Assembly (NCBI RefSeq): GCF_024166365.1
Contig: NC_064844.1
Span: 806,001-870,000 of the forward strand
Direction: 5' to 3'
DNA from: Elephas maximus indicus
Lineage: Eukaryota; Chordata; Mammalia; Proboscidea; Elephantidae
DNA: 64,000 nt
Under the pieces are notes generated by a model, which was given only the letters and a program-made list of their open reading frames with translations, was not told the origin of the DNA and searched no databases. The stretch's first letter is position 1, and every line of letters starts with the position of its first letter. Of this stretch, positions 20,131 to 32,487 are shown one piece after another. The position numbers and the translations under genes are program-made.

Positions 20131-21481
20131 TTGTTGAGGAGAATATACATATCAAAACATACAACAATTCAGCAGTTTTACATGAGCAATTGAGGGACAT
20201 TGATTACATTCTTTGAGTGGTGTAACCATTCTGACCCTCCTTTTATGAGTTGTTCCTCCCTCATTAACAGAAACTCACTGCCCCTAAGGTTCCTATATAA
20301 TTTTTTGAGTTGCTGTTGTCAGCTGGATCCCATATAGTTTCTAAAAAAGCGTAATGCTCAAGGCAGACCTTTTTTACTAGTTAAGCCAATCATTGTTTGG
20401 TTTTAAGATGACTCCCGGGGATTTTTCTGGTTTAAGGTTTGAAGATTATCTCAGGGCAATAGTTTCAAGGGTTCATCCACCCTCCAAGGCATCAAAAAGT
20501 CTAGAGTTGATGAGAATTTAAAATTCTATTCTCCATTTTTCCCCTTTTGATCAAGATCCTTCTATGAAATCTTTGATCAAAATGCTTAGTATTGGTAGCA
20601 AGGTACCATCAGTTTTCCTGGTCTCATGGCAAAGGAGGTAGTTGTTTGTGGAGGCAGTCAACCACACATTCCATATCCTGCACTCACTCCTGACAGTCTT
20701 TCTTCCTCTGTTGCTCCAGGTGAATGGAGACCAGTTGTTGTGCCTTGAGTGGTTGCTTGCAAGCTTTTAAGATCCCAGGCTTTATGCAGTGAACTAGGAA
20801 GTAGAACAGAAGCACTAAACCTGTTATTAGGCCAATTACCTGGGATGTCCCTTGAAACTATGACCCTAAACCTCCACAGGAAAGAACCAAATCCCATGAG
20901 GTGTTTGGTTGTACATGAGCAGCCTCAATAGCTATTTTTCTTTTGTAGTTGTTACAAACATACTTGTTGCACAGCTTTTGCTAATTCAGCTTTTTACAGG
21001 TGTACAACTGACGGACAGCAATTGCGATAATCGACTGTACAACCTTACCTTTAATCAATGTGATTTTTCCATCACCGTTAAACCCACTTTCCCCCTTCCT
21101 CCTGCCTCTGGTAACCACTAATAAGCTTTGATCTCTATACGTTTGCCTTTTCTTGTCTTTTTATATAAGCGAGGTCATACAATATTTGTCCTTTTTTGAT
21201 TGGCTTATTTTGCTCAGCATAATGTTTTCAAGTTCCAGCCATGCTGTAGCAGGTATCAAGACTTCATTTCTCCTGCTGGCTGAGTGGTAGACCATTGTAT
21301 GTATGTACCACATTTTGTTTATTCATTCATCTGCTGATGAGCATTTAGGTTATTTCTACCTTTTGGCTGTTGTGAATAGTGCTGCAGTGAACACTGGCAT
21401 ACAAGACTCCTTTTGAGTTTCAGCTTTCAAGTCTTTTGGATATATACGTAGTAGTGGAATTGTTGGGCCATATGATTGCTC

Positions 21482-21645
21482 TGAAACCCTGGTGGCATGA
21501 TGGTTAGGAGCTACGGCTGCTAACCAAAAGATCAGCAGTTCAGATCCACCAGGTGTTCCTTGGAAACTGTATGGGGCAGTTCTACTCTGTCTTGTAGGCT
21601 CGCTATGAGTTGGAATCTACTCGAGGGCAACGGGTTTGGTTTTTT
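21482..21645 (+). mobile_element. AfroSINE inside L1
   Basis: Head AAACCCTGGTGGCATGATGG, body CCTTGGAAACTGTATGGGGC, tail GCTCGCTATGAGTTGGAATC. L1 sequence resumes to its right. Confidence 0.9.
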
Positions 21646-21793
21646 GGTATTTGGTGTGATTGTTGTATTTTTAGTTGTTTGAGGAACTACCACAACGACT
21701 ACCATTTTGCATTCCCATCAGCAATGGATAAGGGTTCCAATTTGCCTACATCCTTGGCCTCATTTGTTGTTTTCTGTTTTTTTTTTAAATCGT

Positions 21794-21952
21794 AGCCATC
21801 TTGTTGCTGTCGAGTTGATTCTGACTCATAGCGACCCTACAGGACAGAGGAGAACTGTACCATAGAGTTTCCAAGGGGCACCTGGTGGATTTGAATTCTG
21901 ATCTTTTGGTTAGCAGATGTATCTCTTAACCACTATGCCATCAGGGCTTCCA
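21794..21952 (-). mobile_element. AfroSINE inside L1, antisense
   Basis: Reversed tail TTGCTGTCGAGTTGATTCTG, body TTTCCAAGGGGCACCTGG, head ATGCCATCAGGGCTTCCAC. A T-rich L1 segment precedes it and L1 ORF2 text follows. Confidence 0.9.
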
Positions 21953-22589
21953 CCCTTAGCCATCCTAAAACCCACTCCACTCCTAGTGGGAGTGAAATGG
22001 TATCTCATTGTGGTTTTGATTTGCATCTCTCTGATGGCTAAAGACGCTGAGCATCTTGTCATGTGTTTGGTGGCCGTTTGAACGTCCTCTTTGGTGAAAT
22101 GTCTGTTCAAGTTCTTTCCCCATTTTATGATTGAATCATTTGTCTTTTTGTTGTTGTCAATGTTACCTATATATTTTGGTTATTAGGTTCTTGTCAGATA
22201 TATGGTTTCCAAAGGTGTTCTTCCAGTCTATGTCTTGTCTTTTCACTTTTTTTGGTAGAGTCTTTTGCTGAACTAAAGTGTTTAATTTTTGTGAGGTCTC
22301 ATTTATTTACTTTGTCTTTTGCTTTTTGTGGTTTTGTTTATTACATTGCATAATCCATTGTTGAAAGGCCTGACAGTGTTGCCCCTGATTGTTCTTCTAG
22401 ACTTTTATGGTTTTAGCTTGCACATTTTGGTCTTTAATCCATTTTGAATTTGTTTTTGCATATGGTGTGAAGCATGAATCCTGTTTCATTTTTCTGCATG
22501 TGGAAATCCAATTTTTCTAGCATTGTTTATTGAAGAAACTCTTCTTTCCCCATTGAATGGACTTGGCACCCTTGTCAAAAATCAGTTGA

Positions 22590-22685
22590 TGTCTCACAAA
22601 ACAATATCTAAATTAATCGTTTAATGAGAAACTAATTTGCTCTAAACCTACATCTAAAACACAATAAAAAAAAAAAGAAAAGGAA
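22590..22685 (+). pseudogene. Short poly(A)-tailed retro-insert inside L1
   Basis: A roughly 90-bp non-L1 segment interrupts the antisense L1 between AATCAGTTGA and AAGTTGACCATTGTG. It ends with a canonical AATAAA within a poly(A)-like tail (22663 onward). Flanks AAAAATCAGTTGA (22577-22589) and AAAAATAAGTTGA (22687-22699) match at 12 of 13 bases. This is the form of a severely 5'-truncated processed copy of an mRNA 3'UTR. The source transcript is not recognised. Confidence 0.65.
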
Positions 22686-22803
22686 AAAAAATAAGTTGAC
22701 CATTGTGATGTGGGTTTATTTCTGAACTGTCAGTTCTGTTCCGTTGATCTAGGTGTCTGTTGTTATACCAGTACCAGGCTGTTTTGATTACTGTAGCTGT
22801 ATA

Positions 22804-22978
22804 ACCAAAAAAAAAAATCCAAATCCACTGCCGTCGAGTCGATTCTGACTCATAGCAACCCTGTAGGACAGAGTGGAACTGCCCCATAGAGTTTCCAAGG
22901 AGTGCCTGGTGGATTTGAATTGCCGAACTCTTGGTTAGCAGCCGTAGCACTTAACCACTACGCCACCAGGGTTTCCAT
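22804..22978 (-). mobile_element. AfroSINE, antisense, with 10-bp target-site duplication
   Basis: A-rich start, then GCCGTCGAGTCGATTCTGAC, CAAGGAGTGCCTGGTGGATT and ACCACTACGCCACCAGGG. TAGCTGTATA flanks it at 22794-22803 and 22979-22988. Confidence 0.93.
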
Positions 22979-23507
22979 TAGCTGTATATAGTGTGTTGTA
23001 AAATTAGGAAATGTGAGCCCTCCTGCTTTGTTCTTCTCTTTCAACATTGTTTTAGGTATTCAGGGCCCCTTGCCATTCCATATAAAGTTGAGGATTGGTT
23101 TTTCTGTTTCCGTAAAGAAGGCTGTTGAAATTTTGGTCAGGATTGCATTGAATGTATAGATCGTTTTGGTAGTATCGACATCTTAATATTAAGTCTTTCA
23201 ATCTGTGAACATGGAACATGTTTCCATTTATTTAAGTCTTCTTTACCGTCTTTTCATCGATGTGTTATAGCTTTCATTTTATAAGTCCTTCACGTCCCTG
23301 GTTAGATTTCTTACTCTTCAGGTTGTTCATTGTTAGTGTTTAGAAGCACAACTAATTTTTGTATGTTGATCATTTACCCTGTGGCTTTGTTGAATTTGTT
23401 TATTAACCTCTAGTGGTTTTCTTTTGAATTTTTTTTGGATTTTCTATGTATAAGTTTGTGTCATCTATGAATAAAGATAGCTTTATTTCTTTCTTTACCA
23501 TCTGGAT

Positions 23508-23705
23508 AGCAGTCCAGTTGGCGGCGAGTCAGTTTTGACTCATGATGACCCCGTGTGTGTCAGAGCAGAACTGTGCTCAGTAAAGTTTTCAGTGGCTGAT
23601 TTTTTGCAAGTAGACTGCCAGGCCTTTCTTCTGAGGAACCTCTGGGTGGACTTGAACCCCCAAACTTTTGGTTTGCAGCTGAGCATGTTAACCGTTCATA
23701 CCTCC
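23508..23705 (-). mobile_element. AfroSINE longer variant, antisense
   Basis: GGCGGCGAGTCAGTTTTGAC, ATGATGACCCCGTGTG, then GCTGATTTTTTGCAAGTAGA and CTTGAACCCCCAAACTTTTG. Same longer body as 12313-12502. Confidence 0.75.
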
Positions 23706-23712
23706 CGGGAAC

Positions 23713-23845
23713 TCTAAACCAGTTGCCGCTGAGTCAGCTCCGACTCATGGTGACCCCATTTGTTTAAGAGTAGAATTGTGCTCCCCAGAGTTTTCAGTGA
23801 CTGGCTTTTCCAGAGCAGATTGCCAGGGCATTTATTAGGGGTTAC
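23713..23845 (-). mobile_element. AfroSINE longer variant, partial, antisense
   Basis: AACCAGTTGCCGCTGAGTCA, CTCATGGTGACCCCATTTG and CAGAGCAGATTGCCAGG; the head is missing. It follows 23508-23705 in tandem orientation. Confidence 0.7.
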
Positions 23846-24099
23846 AAAATGACACTGTCCTAATGTCGTCATTGTTTTTTACCTGAACTATATCAAGAAA
23901 AGCTTTCTTATCTGTTACTTTGAGGTGCTGTTTGTACAGAAAAGGCAGGAAAAATGACTGATTCCTCCCCATTATTTACCAGTTTTCAGAATAATGCGTT
24001 ATAATTAACATTTGCTGAAGGTGATCGTCGAGGCTTTTTTGTTATTTGGAGGGGGGCAGTTATGAACCCATGGAAATAAAAATACTGCTTTCACCTTTT

Positions 24100-24470
24100 T
24101 CACTTAAGGTTTTTTGGATTATTTCATTCCAGATTAAAAGAGCATCTTTTTATTTTTTTGATGTACAGTTTTCCATTGTGAAGGTGTAGTTAACTTGTAT
24201 TAATAGACATTTGGGTTATTTTCAATTTTCTGTTATTATAAACAGTGTTGTGATGAATATCCATAAATGGTATTTGATGGGTGTCCTTAGATAAAAGTAG
24301 GAAAAAGATGCTTAGAAGAGTAATTACTGGCTCAGAGGGTCAGTACATTGTAATTTTGATAGATATTTCCAAATTGTCTTTATTGGTATGTGAAAGCATC
24401 TGTTTTCCCAGTAATTTTGGCAAACACTAGGTGTTACCAGACTTTTGCCATCTTTGTGTCAGAAAAACAA
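24100..24470 (-). mobile_element. Old L1 fragment, antisense
   Basis: TTATTATAAACAGTGTTGTG, GATGGGTGTCCTTAGATA and TTTCCAAATTGTCTTTATTG follow the antisense ORF2 3' order. Diverged. Confidence 0.5.
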
Positions 24471-24732
24471 TAGTATTTCAGTGGTATGTTTGAGCCACTT
24501 ATGTATCATTTTCTGTTCATATCTTTTACCTTCTTCTGTTGTTTTTATCTTATGTCTTTGCATGATATCATAGAAATTACCCTGTTGTGGATTTTTTCCT
24601 GGTTTGTCGTTTCTTTGAAGTTTGTTTTTATTGCATACAATATAAAATTTTTATATGATCAAATGTATCAATTCAGAACACTTTAAAAAATGCCAGTCTT
24701 CATCCCTGCTATCTTCCATGTTACTGTCTAGT

Positions 24733-25837
24733 TTTTGTTGTTGTTGTTAGGTGTCGTCAAGTTGGTTCTAACTCATTGCAACCCCATGTACAACACAACG
24801 AAGCACTGCCCAGTCCTGTGCCATCGTCACAATTGTTATGCTTGAGCCCATTGTTGCAGCCACTGTGTCAATCTATCTTGTTGTGAGCCTTCCTCTTTTT
24901 CACTGACCTTCTACCAAGAATGATATCCTTCTCCACGAAATGGCTTCTTCTGATAACATGCCAAAATACATGAGACAAAGTCTCGCCATCCTCGCTTCTA
25001 AGGAACATTCTGGCTGTACTTCTTCCAAGATGGATTTGTTCGTTCTTCTGGCAGTCCATGGTATATTCAGTATTCTTCACCAGCACCAGAATTCAAAGGC
25101 GTTAATTCTTTTTCAGTCATCCTTATTTGTTGTCCAACTTTTGCATGCATACAAGGTGATTGAAAATACCATGGCTTGGGTCACGCGCACCTTAATCCTC
25201 AAAGTGACACCTTTGCTTTTGAACACTTCAAAGAGGTCCGTTGCAGCATATTTGCCTAGTGCAATATGTTGTTTGATTTTTTGACTGCTGGTTCCATGGG
25301 TGTTGCTTGTAGATCGAGGTAAAATGAAATCCTTGACAGCCTCAGTCTTTTCTCCGTTTATCATGATGTTGCTTATTGGTCCGATTTTGAGGATTTTTGT
25401 TGTTTTGTTTATGTTGAGGTGTAATCCATACTGAGGGCCGTAGACTTTGAATTTCATCAGAAAGTGCTTCAAGTCCTTTTTGCTTTTAGCTAGCAAGGTT
25501 GTGTCATTGGCATATCACAGGTTGTTGATGAGTCTTCCTCCAGTCCTCTTGCCGCCTTCTTTTTCACATAGTCCAGCTTCTCAGGTTATTTGCTCAGCAT
25601 ACAGATTGAATCACTTGGGGTTTGGGGACAGATCGAATTGGTATGGTGCACACTTTTTCTGATTTTAAACCATGCAGTATCCCCTTTTTCTGTTCAAACG
25701 ACTGTCTCTTGGTTTATGTGCCACATGAGCACAGTTAAGTGTTCTGGAATTCTCATTCTTTACAGTGTTACCCATAATTTCTTATGATCCACTCAGTTGA
25801 ATGCCTTTGCATAGTCAATAAAACACAGATAAACGTC
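24733..25837 (-). mobile_element. RTE-clade LINE 3' portion, antisense
   Basis: Begins with the reversed RTE tail (GTTGTTGTTGTTAGGTGTCG) and reads back through the C-terminal coding region; the - strand encodes INGEKTEAVKDFILPRSTS and RVTQAMVFSITLYACKSW with frameshifts. At 25838 an L1 poly(A) tail interrupts it. The text GCTTTCAGGTAAGATCCATC near 26682 looks like the RTE continuing to about 26735. Confidence 0.85.
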
Positions 25838-26655
25838 TTTTTTTTTTTTTTTTTTTTACTGTGGTTTAAATGAACGTTTACAATTGTTAGTTTCTCATAC
25901 AAAAATTTATATACACGTTGTTATGTGACTCTAGTTGCCCTCCTTATAATGTGATAGCACACTCTTCGCTCCCATCCCTCATTTCCCATGTCCGTTCAAC
26001 CAACTCCTGTCCCTTTCTGCCTTCTCATCACGCCTCCAGACAGGAGCTGCCCATTTAGTCTCATGTATGTACTTGAGCTAAGAAGCACTCTCTTCACTAG
26101 TATCATTTTATGTTTTATAGTCCAGGCTAATGTTTGTCTCAAGAGTTGGCTTCAGGGATGGTTTTAGTTTCGGGCTAGCAGAGAGCTTGGGGGCCATGTC
26201 TTCCGGGGTCCCTCCAGTCTTAATCAGACCATTAAGTCTGGTCTTTTTACCAAACTCTGAGTTCTGCACCCCGCTTTTTTCCTGCTCCATCAGGGACTTG
26301 CTGTTGTGTTCCTTGTCAGGGCGGTCATTGGTGGTAGCTGGACACCATCTAGTTCTTCTGGTTTCAGGCTGAAGAGTCTCTGGTTTACGTGGCCCATTCT
26401 GTCTTTTGGGCTAATATTTTCCTTGTGTCTTTGGTATTCTTCTTTCTTCTTTGCTCCAGGTGGATTTGGACCAATTGATGCATCTTAGATGGCTGTTCAC
26501 CAGCTTTTAAGACTCCAGATGCCACTCACCAAGGTGGGATCCAGAACATTTTCTTAATAAACTTTCTTATGTCAGTTGACCTAAATGCCCCCTGAAACCG
26601 TGGCTCCCACATCCCCATCCCTGCTACTCTGTCTTTCGAAGTGTTTGGTTGATAC
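25838..26655 (-). mobile_element. 5'-truncated L1, antisense, inserted in RTE
   Basis: A long T run followed by ACTGTGGTTTAAATGAACGT and other 3'UTR text, to about 26650. RTE-like sequence lies on both sides, so the L1 is younger than the RTE copy. Confidence 0.8.
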
Positions 26656-26746
26656 CCATCTTTATTATAGTTTCAGCTTTCAGGTAAGATCCATCTGCAT
26701 TTTAGTTGACTTTAAATCCTCCCAAGTTAGTATCTGTTTTTTGGGG

Positions 26747-27205
26747 TTTTTTTAAGATTTTTATTGTGCTGTAAGTGAAAGTTTACAAATCAAGTCAGTC
26801 TCTTGTACAAAAATTTATATGCACCTTGCTATATACTCCTTGTTGCTCTCCCCCAGTGAGACTGCACTCTCCTTCTGTCATCTCTCTATTTTCATGTCCA
26901 TTCCGCCAGCTTCTGTCCCCCTCTGCCCTCTCATCTCTTCTCCAGGCAGGAGCTGCCCACGTAGTCCCATGTGTCTACTTGACTCAAGAAGCTCACTCCT
27001 CACCAGTATCATTTTGTGTCCCATAGTCCAGTCCAATCTCTGTCTGAAGAGTTGGCTTTGGGAATGGTTCCTGTCTTGGGCTAACAGAAGGCCTGGGGAC
27101 CGTGACCTCTGGGGTCCTTCTAGTCTCAGTCAGACCATTAAGTCTGGTCTTTTTATGAGAATTTGAGGTCTGCATCCCACTGTTCTCTTGTTCCCTCTGT
27201 TTTAA
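26747..27205 (-). mobile_element. 5'-truncated L1, antisense
   Basis: TTTTTAAGATTTTTATTGTG starts the reversed 3' end; the 3'UTR text is followed to GCATCCCACTGTTCTCTTG. TCTGTTTT occurs at both edges and may be the target-site duplication. Confidence 0.85.
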
Positions 27206-28114
27206 GTTAATCAGTTTGCTTATTTAGATTTATCCACATGTTTATTTCCTTTTCTGTTTACTTTTTTTTTTTCTTGCCCCTGGATTCATTTTCTTTCCCT
27301 TCCCTTCTGTACTTCTTTTACGTTCTCCCTTTTCCCCCTTTTTCATTCATAGTCCATGAATGATAAATGATAAATATTTATTTGAAATCTCATTTTATCC
27401 TTTCTCTGGAGTTAATCATTTACCTGAATGCAGCGTTCTAGATTGGCAATTAATTTGAAGATATTATTTCATTGATTTTTGGTTTCTAATGATTAGAATC
27501 CGGCCTTTCCATCTTGATTATTGTTTCTTTAGGTAATAAGTCTCTTGTCTTTGATAGCTTTTTCTAAAACTTTTTATTATGGTAAATTTTAAATATGTAC
27601 CAAATAGTACTGCACTTAAGCTTAAGTTTTCAAAACTTACAGTTTGTCTGGTTTGTCTGAGTAGTTATCCAAGTTCATAACTCTATAGCAGCAGCTTTTT
27701 AAATAGGTTTATATCCATTCGATTGACTCTGAACAGCCTTTTAAATGTGTTTGTAATTCCAGATCTAGTAGTGGGTTCTTCAGCATGTTACCGCCAAAGT
27801 AACAGAATTTAAAGTATTTATGTTTTATGGTTATTTATAGGATTTTCTGAATGCTGTGTGTTGCCTTATGTAGTGAGTCACGCCTTAAATTCACTTCTTT
27901 ATCAGCTTCTTCCTACTTTTCCCTCCCCTTATCCAGCGGTGACTCAGTCATTCGTCAAGTGTGTTTCTCTCTTTTTAATTCTCTGAACTTTGGCACACGG
28001 TGATCCTTTGAGTGGGGTTCAGTTTCCTGCAGACTTCTGTGTCATCTCCTCTTCTTCCTCTTACTTTGCTACTACCATTCGTGCTTCCCTTTCTCCTAAC
28101 TCCTTTCAGGCTAG
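27206..28114 (+). other. Intron 1, no recognised feature
   Basis: AT-rich intronic DNA. I see no gene; repeats, if any, are too diverged to name. Confidence 0.4.
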
Positions 28115-28125
28115 TGTGGTTACTT

Positions 28126-28488
28126 CTCTCTTTCTTTTTTTTATTTTAAATTGTGCTTTAGGTGAAAATTTACTGCTCAAGTTGATTTCTCATACACAAA
28201 TCTTTACACATATTGTTATATGACACTAGTCGCAATCCCCACGATGTGACAGCACACTCTGTTTCCACCCCAGGTGTCCTGTGCCTGTCCAGCCAGTTCC
28301 TGTCCCTTCTGCCTTCTCATACCGCCTTTCATCAGGAGCTGCCCATTTGGTCTCGTGTATCTGCTTGGCCTAAGAAGCACATTCTTCATGAATATTATTT
28401 TATTTTTTATAGTCCAGTCTAATCTTTGAAGAGTGGGCTTTAGGAATGGCTTCAGTTCTGGGTTAACAGAGTGTCTGGGGGCCATGGC
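28126..28488 (-). mobile_element. 5'-truncated L1 with perfect 11-bp target-site duplication
   Basis: Reversed tail and 3'UTR (TAAATTGTGCTTTAGGTGAA through GGGGGCCATGGC). TGTGGTTACTT flanks it exactly at 28115-28125 and 28489-28499. Confidence 0.9.
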
Positions 28489-28499
28489 TGTGGTTACTT

Positions 28500-30166
28500 T
28501 TTTCAGGAAATTTTCCTTGTCCCTTTCCAAGATTCTGCTTTTAAATCCAGCTTTAAGTAAGAGTTGATAATTGTGAGTTGTTTCAAAAAGTTCCTTTGAA
28601 TTAGGTGTGGGGAAGACAGAAAATTGAGAAATTGAAAAAAAAAAAAAAAAATGGAAGTGTTCTGTACTAAGAGTGCTCTGCAAATGATTAACTGTTCAAA
28701 CATTTTGTAAAGGAAATGATAGACATGTATTGCATTTGTTTCTTTTTAAGCAAGATAAAATGCAGGACTCCAGTTAGTGGACTGAAACCCAAAGAAAAGG
28801 CCTTGGCCCTATATCAAAAGAAAGTAAATGAATGTACATTAATAGGTTTTAAAACCAGGCCTTAGTCTAGCAATGTCTGTATACCCAAGAAGCAACTCAG
28901 GCCAGGAATGCTGGCTAGTCCCAGTCTCCTGGAGCTATTTGTACTTACTTATAGCAGCTTCCTTATTGTATTTTTATTATTTTTTTTATATAGCAGCTTC
29001 CTTCATCTAGATTGGCCTCAGTGGCTATCCTTGGTGCTGCCCAGAATTCTGGTAACTTTCCTTCTTTGAGGACTTTGGTGAAAGTACTTTTCTTACTGGT
29101 TGACTAGGAGCCCCAGGGGGTGGGGTGGTGGGGATTGCGGGAATTCGCTGGACCGGCAATATGTGGGGGGTTATGTTCAGAGCCTTTGGTTTGGTCAGCA
29201 GTCATGAATTTTTTTCTGTGATTGGTTGTGAAATTGTGTGTGAGAATACTTACCTCTTTGCTTGGGAATAAGCCCTGGATCATAGCTGTGAGTGGTTTCT
29301 CACTAGACCCCCGAGTGATAACGAACATCCTCGTGGGGTAGTTAGTGCTTGCCACCATACTGTCCATCTCTGACCTGCAGGTTGCCATGAGAAATTTATT
29401 TTTCTCACCTTACTGGCAAGAACCATTTCCTTTTCACTTCATCCTTATACCTCTACTCCATGCGGTGTGTCAGGTGGGACATTTCTTCCAGTAGCTAAAT
29501 TTCCTTTTGGGGGGCAGCATCTCTGGCACCCCTGGATATTGCCCAGCTTTGATATTTTCAGTTCTACTTTCATCTCTTCTGTTGAGCTATTGCTGATTTT
29601 CCTTCAGTCTGTGTGACAGTTCCCCCACCTTGCTTTCTCTTTCCTGTCCAGGTGTCTGGCCCTTTAGAGTGGGAGTGCACTTCCTCCTCTTTCGGGAGCA
29701 GTGGAAGGATTTCTGGATGGAGCCGCCTTCCTTTGCTGTTCAGCCTGACTCTACCAGATGTTAACTGCTGCTCTCCCTCTCCAGTGCACTCTGCTGTGCC
29801 TCTCTTTGGCCTTTCTTAGAGTCCTTGGAGAGCTCTTGTTGGGCTGGGTCTGATGAGATGTCCTTCCTTTGCGCTTCTTGTTCTGAGGTGGCCGTAATGG
29901 AATGAGCAGTTAGGCTGCCAGGTGGACCTCTGGGAGGATGGGTGTTTGACCACATGTATGTCTTTTCTCGAACGCGTGCCCTTTGTGTTTTGTATTAGAC
30001 AAGGATCTGACGTTTGCAGCCACTCTGTCCCCTGTGTTTGTACATATTGTTATGGCTCGGAAAGGAAAACTGTCATTGTGTATTGTGCTCCCTTGTCCTC
30101 CCTGCTGAAGCCATACAAGAGCCTGTTTTTAGTGGTTGCCTTGTCTTATCCCCCTATTATATCTTA
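28500..30166 (+). other. Intron 1, no recognised gene
   Basis: Mixed-composition sequence with an A17 run near 28636-28652. Short open frames at 29104-29388 (- strand) and 29613-30167 (+ strand) show no domain or splice evidence. Nothing here can be named. Confidence 0.4.
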
Positions 30167-30340
30167 ATCGGAAGCCCTGGTGGTGCAGTGGCTGAAGCAC
30201 TCGGCAGCCGACCAAAAGATTGGCGCGAACCCACCAGCCACTCTGCAGGTGAAAGATGGGGCAGCCTGCTTCCGTAAAGACTTACAGCTTTGGAAACCCT
30301 ATGAGGGTCCTGTAGGGTCACTGTGACGACTGTGGGTTTA
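30167..30340 (+). mobile_element. AfroSINE variant
   Basis: Head AAGCCCTGGTGGTGCAGTGG and GCGCGAACCCACCAGCCACT, body GGAAACCCTATGAGGGTCC, tail GTAGGGTCACTGTGACGAC. Confidence 0.8.
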
Positions 30341-31283
30341 TGTCTTATTCTGTCCAGGTTGCTGGTGTTGTCTGTCAGGCTCCTTCCCGTGATGGTTGGG
30401 AGTATCTTTGGCTTCCAGACCCTCAGGTATCTAGGCCTCCAAAGGCTGGCATTGGGTTGAGGTGCTCTTACCTTGGGATCAGGTGTGTCCATTTGTTTGG
30501 CATATGCTTTTACGTCGTACTTTTCCTTCTCTTCCTAAACGAGAATTTTTTTTTCTTTTGCCCTTCTTGGGCTTGTCAGTGTTAACAGACAAGAATCTTC
30601 CAGCCTCTTCCTTGAGCTACCAGCATTTTTGGAGCTGAGGAGAAGAGGTCCAGAAATCTTAACATTGAGTATATAGACTCGTGTGTTTTTTTTAAAATAT
30701 GAGTTAACTTGATACACAGTTGATAAATAGAGGCACAATATTGCTATAATGGAGTATCATATTGGTTCATATGGGATTTTCCTCCATCATATTAATGTTT
30801 AGCAGTGATCCAGGCCTGCTTTCTTGTGACTAAAGAGAAGGCCCTAACATAGATGTAGACACAGTGAAAAAGCTGACAGTCTTCAGAAATGCCTTCTGCA
30901 TATAGCAGTTGGTTTAGTGTCTTTGAGAACCCCTGTGCTTTCTACTATGTAAAGATACCTGGTGAAAATAAAGAAGGTACAAAGGCATTTCCCTCTGCGT
31001 TAAAATGATGGATTCATGAGAAAGGCTATGTTTGATTTTTAATTTTTGTGAAAGTGGCCTCTATTAGAATCGAATGCCCTCAGGCACCTTCATGTCAAAA
31101 AAGGAAGCGCGGACCTTATGGTTTAAAGGTACAGAAGGTCGACTGACTGACAGGCAGACATGTCAGTAGAGATTCAACTGTGCTAGTAGTGTTTATTTTA
31201 AATCACGTTAGTTAATGATTTTGTCAGTGTTCTGCTTATAAAGTTTCATAGGTTTTAAGTGGCCTGCTTCTAACTTTGTTTTT
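30341..31283 (+). other. Intron 1, no recognised feature
   Basis: No repeat family or gene recognised. AT-rich, unremarkable. Confidence 0.4.
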
Positions 31284-32015
31284 TTGTTAGCCTCATTTTT
31301 TTTTTTAATTTTTTTTTTGGTGAAATGTACACAACAAAGCATATACCAATTCAACAGTTTTTATGTATACAGTTCGTTGGCAGTGGTTACATACTTCACA
31401 TTGTGTCGCCGTTCTCATTATCTCTGCCAATATTGTTTTGCTAACCTTAACTTAGATTCTCTGCCCCTTAAAGTTCTTGTCTGTGTTAGAGTCGCTGTTG
31501 TCCATTTAATCTCATATAGATATTTCTTTAAAAGTGCAGTGCTTAAGGCAAGCTTTCTTTACTAAACGAGCTAAAGTATCGTTTAAAGATGATGTCATGG
31601 GATAGTTTTGGTTCAAAGCTTAAAAGTTGTTTCTAGGCAGTAGATTTGGAGTTCCTCCAGTCTCAATGTATCCAGGAAGCCTGGTTTCCAGTAAGAATTT
31701 GAAGTTCTGTTCCCCAGTTTTTCCTGCTATTGAGTCCTTGATCAAAATGTTTGGTAATGGTAGTTGGGTGCCATCCATTTCTTCGGGTCTCATGACAAAG
31801 GAGGTAGTAGTTCATGAAGGCAGTTAGACTTGCAGTCCATTTCTTTCTCCAATTCCTGGGTCTCCTGCTCCAGGTGAATAGAGACCAATTAATTTTATGT
31901 TGAGTGGTCTGCTCTCAAGCTTTTAAGACCCCAGGGCTTACTTACTGAACTTAGGAGGTAGAGCAGAAAGTCTAAAAACAATACTAAGCTAATTGACTGG
32001 AGAAGCCCACGAAGC
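31284..32015 (-). mobile_element. Old L1 3'UTR, antisense
   Basis: TTTGGTGAAATGTACACAAC, CCAATTCAACAGTTTTTATG and CAAGCTTTTAAGACCCCAGG match the older 3'UTR type also seen at 14528 and 20131. Confidence 0.75.
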
Positions 32016-32139
32016 CGTCTCATTATTCTTTAGTGCAGGATTTTTACAAAACCTGAGTTTCCCGAGTATGCCTTTACGTCATTATAGTAGGAAATGTCTG
32101 CAGAGAGACCGTCACATGTTTTCAGTAAGTTATACTTGG

Positions 32140-32205
32140 CTTTCAGCTGCACACATGGGGTCGCCATGAGTCGAAATTGACTCCATGACAACTGACGACA
32201 TCAAG
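32140..32205 (+). repeat. AfroSINE/RTE tail remnant
   Basis: CACATGGGGTCGCCATGAGT followed by ATTGACTCCATGACAACTG: only the RTE-like 3' tail remains. Confidence 0.6.
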
Positions 32206-32288
32206 AGCAGCAACCTTCTAGTGGACAGTAATTTTTATCTCACTCATTTCAGTCTGGGTTCTTCCTCTGTCACTCTACTGAATGTCTA

Positions 32289-32487
32289 GCATGGGGTTGG
32301 CAAACTGAGGCATAAGGGCCAAATCTGGCCAGCCACTTGTTTTTGTTAACAGGGCTGTGTCTGCGTGTGTATGTCAGTTTTTACAGTACAGCAGCAGAGT
32401 TGCATAGTTGTGACAGACTGTATGGCCTACATAGCCTAAAATATTTACTATCTGGTTCCTTACCGAAAAGTTTGCTGACCCCTCATA
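32289..32487. mobile_element. hAT-type non-autonomous DNA transposon
   Basis: About 200 bp with inverted ends: ATGGGGTTGGCAAACT at the left, AGTTTGCTGACCCCTCAT at the right. Interior GGCCAAATCTGGCCAGCCAC and CCTAAAATATTTACTATCTG match a common mammalian hAT-Charlie-group repeat, whose exact name I will not guess. Confidence 0.75.

Larger units (their letters stand above)
20131..23507 (-). mobile_element. Long L1, antisense, carrying four later insertions
   Basis: Starts at the 3'UTR (GTTGTTGAGGAGAATATACA), passes the ORF2 end (TGAATAGTGCTGCAGTGAAC) and continues through ORF2 (TTTTGATTTGCATCTCTCTG, CAGTACCAGGCTGTTTTGAT) to about 23507. Reading it needs removal of SINEs at 21482, 21794 and 22804 and a short retro-insert at 22590. 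All frames are broken. Confidence 0.85.
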
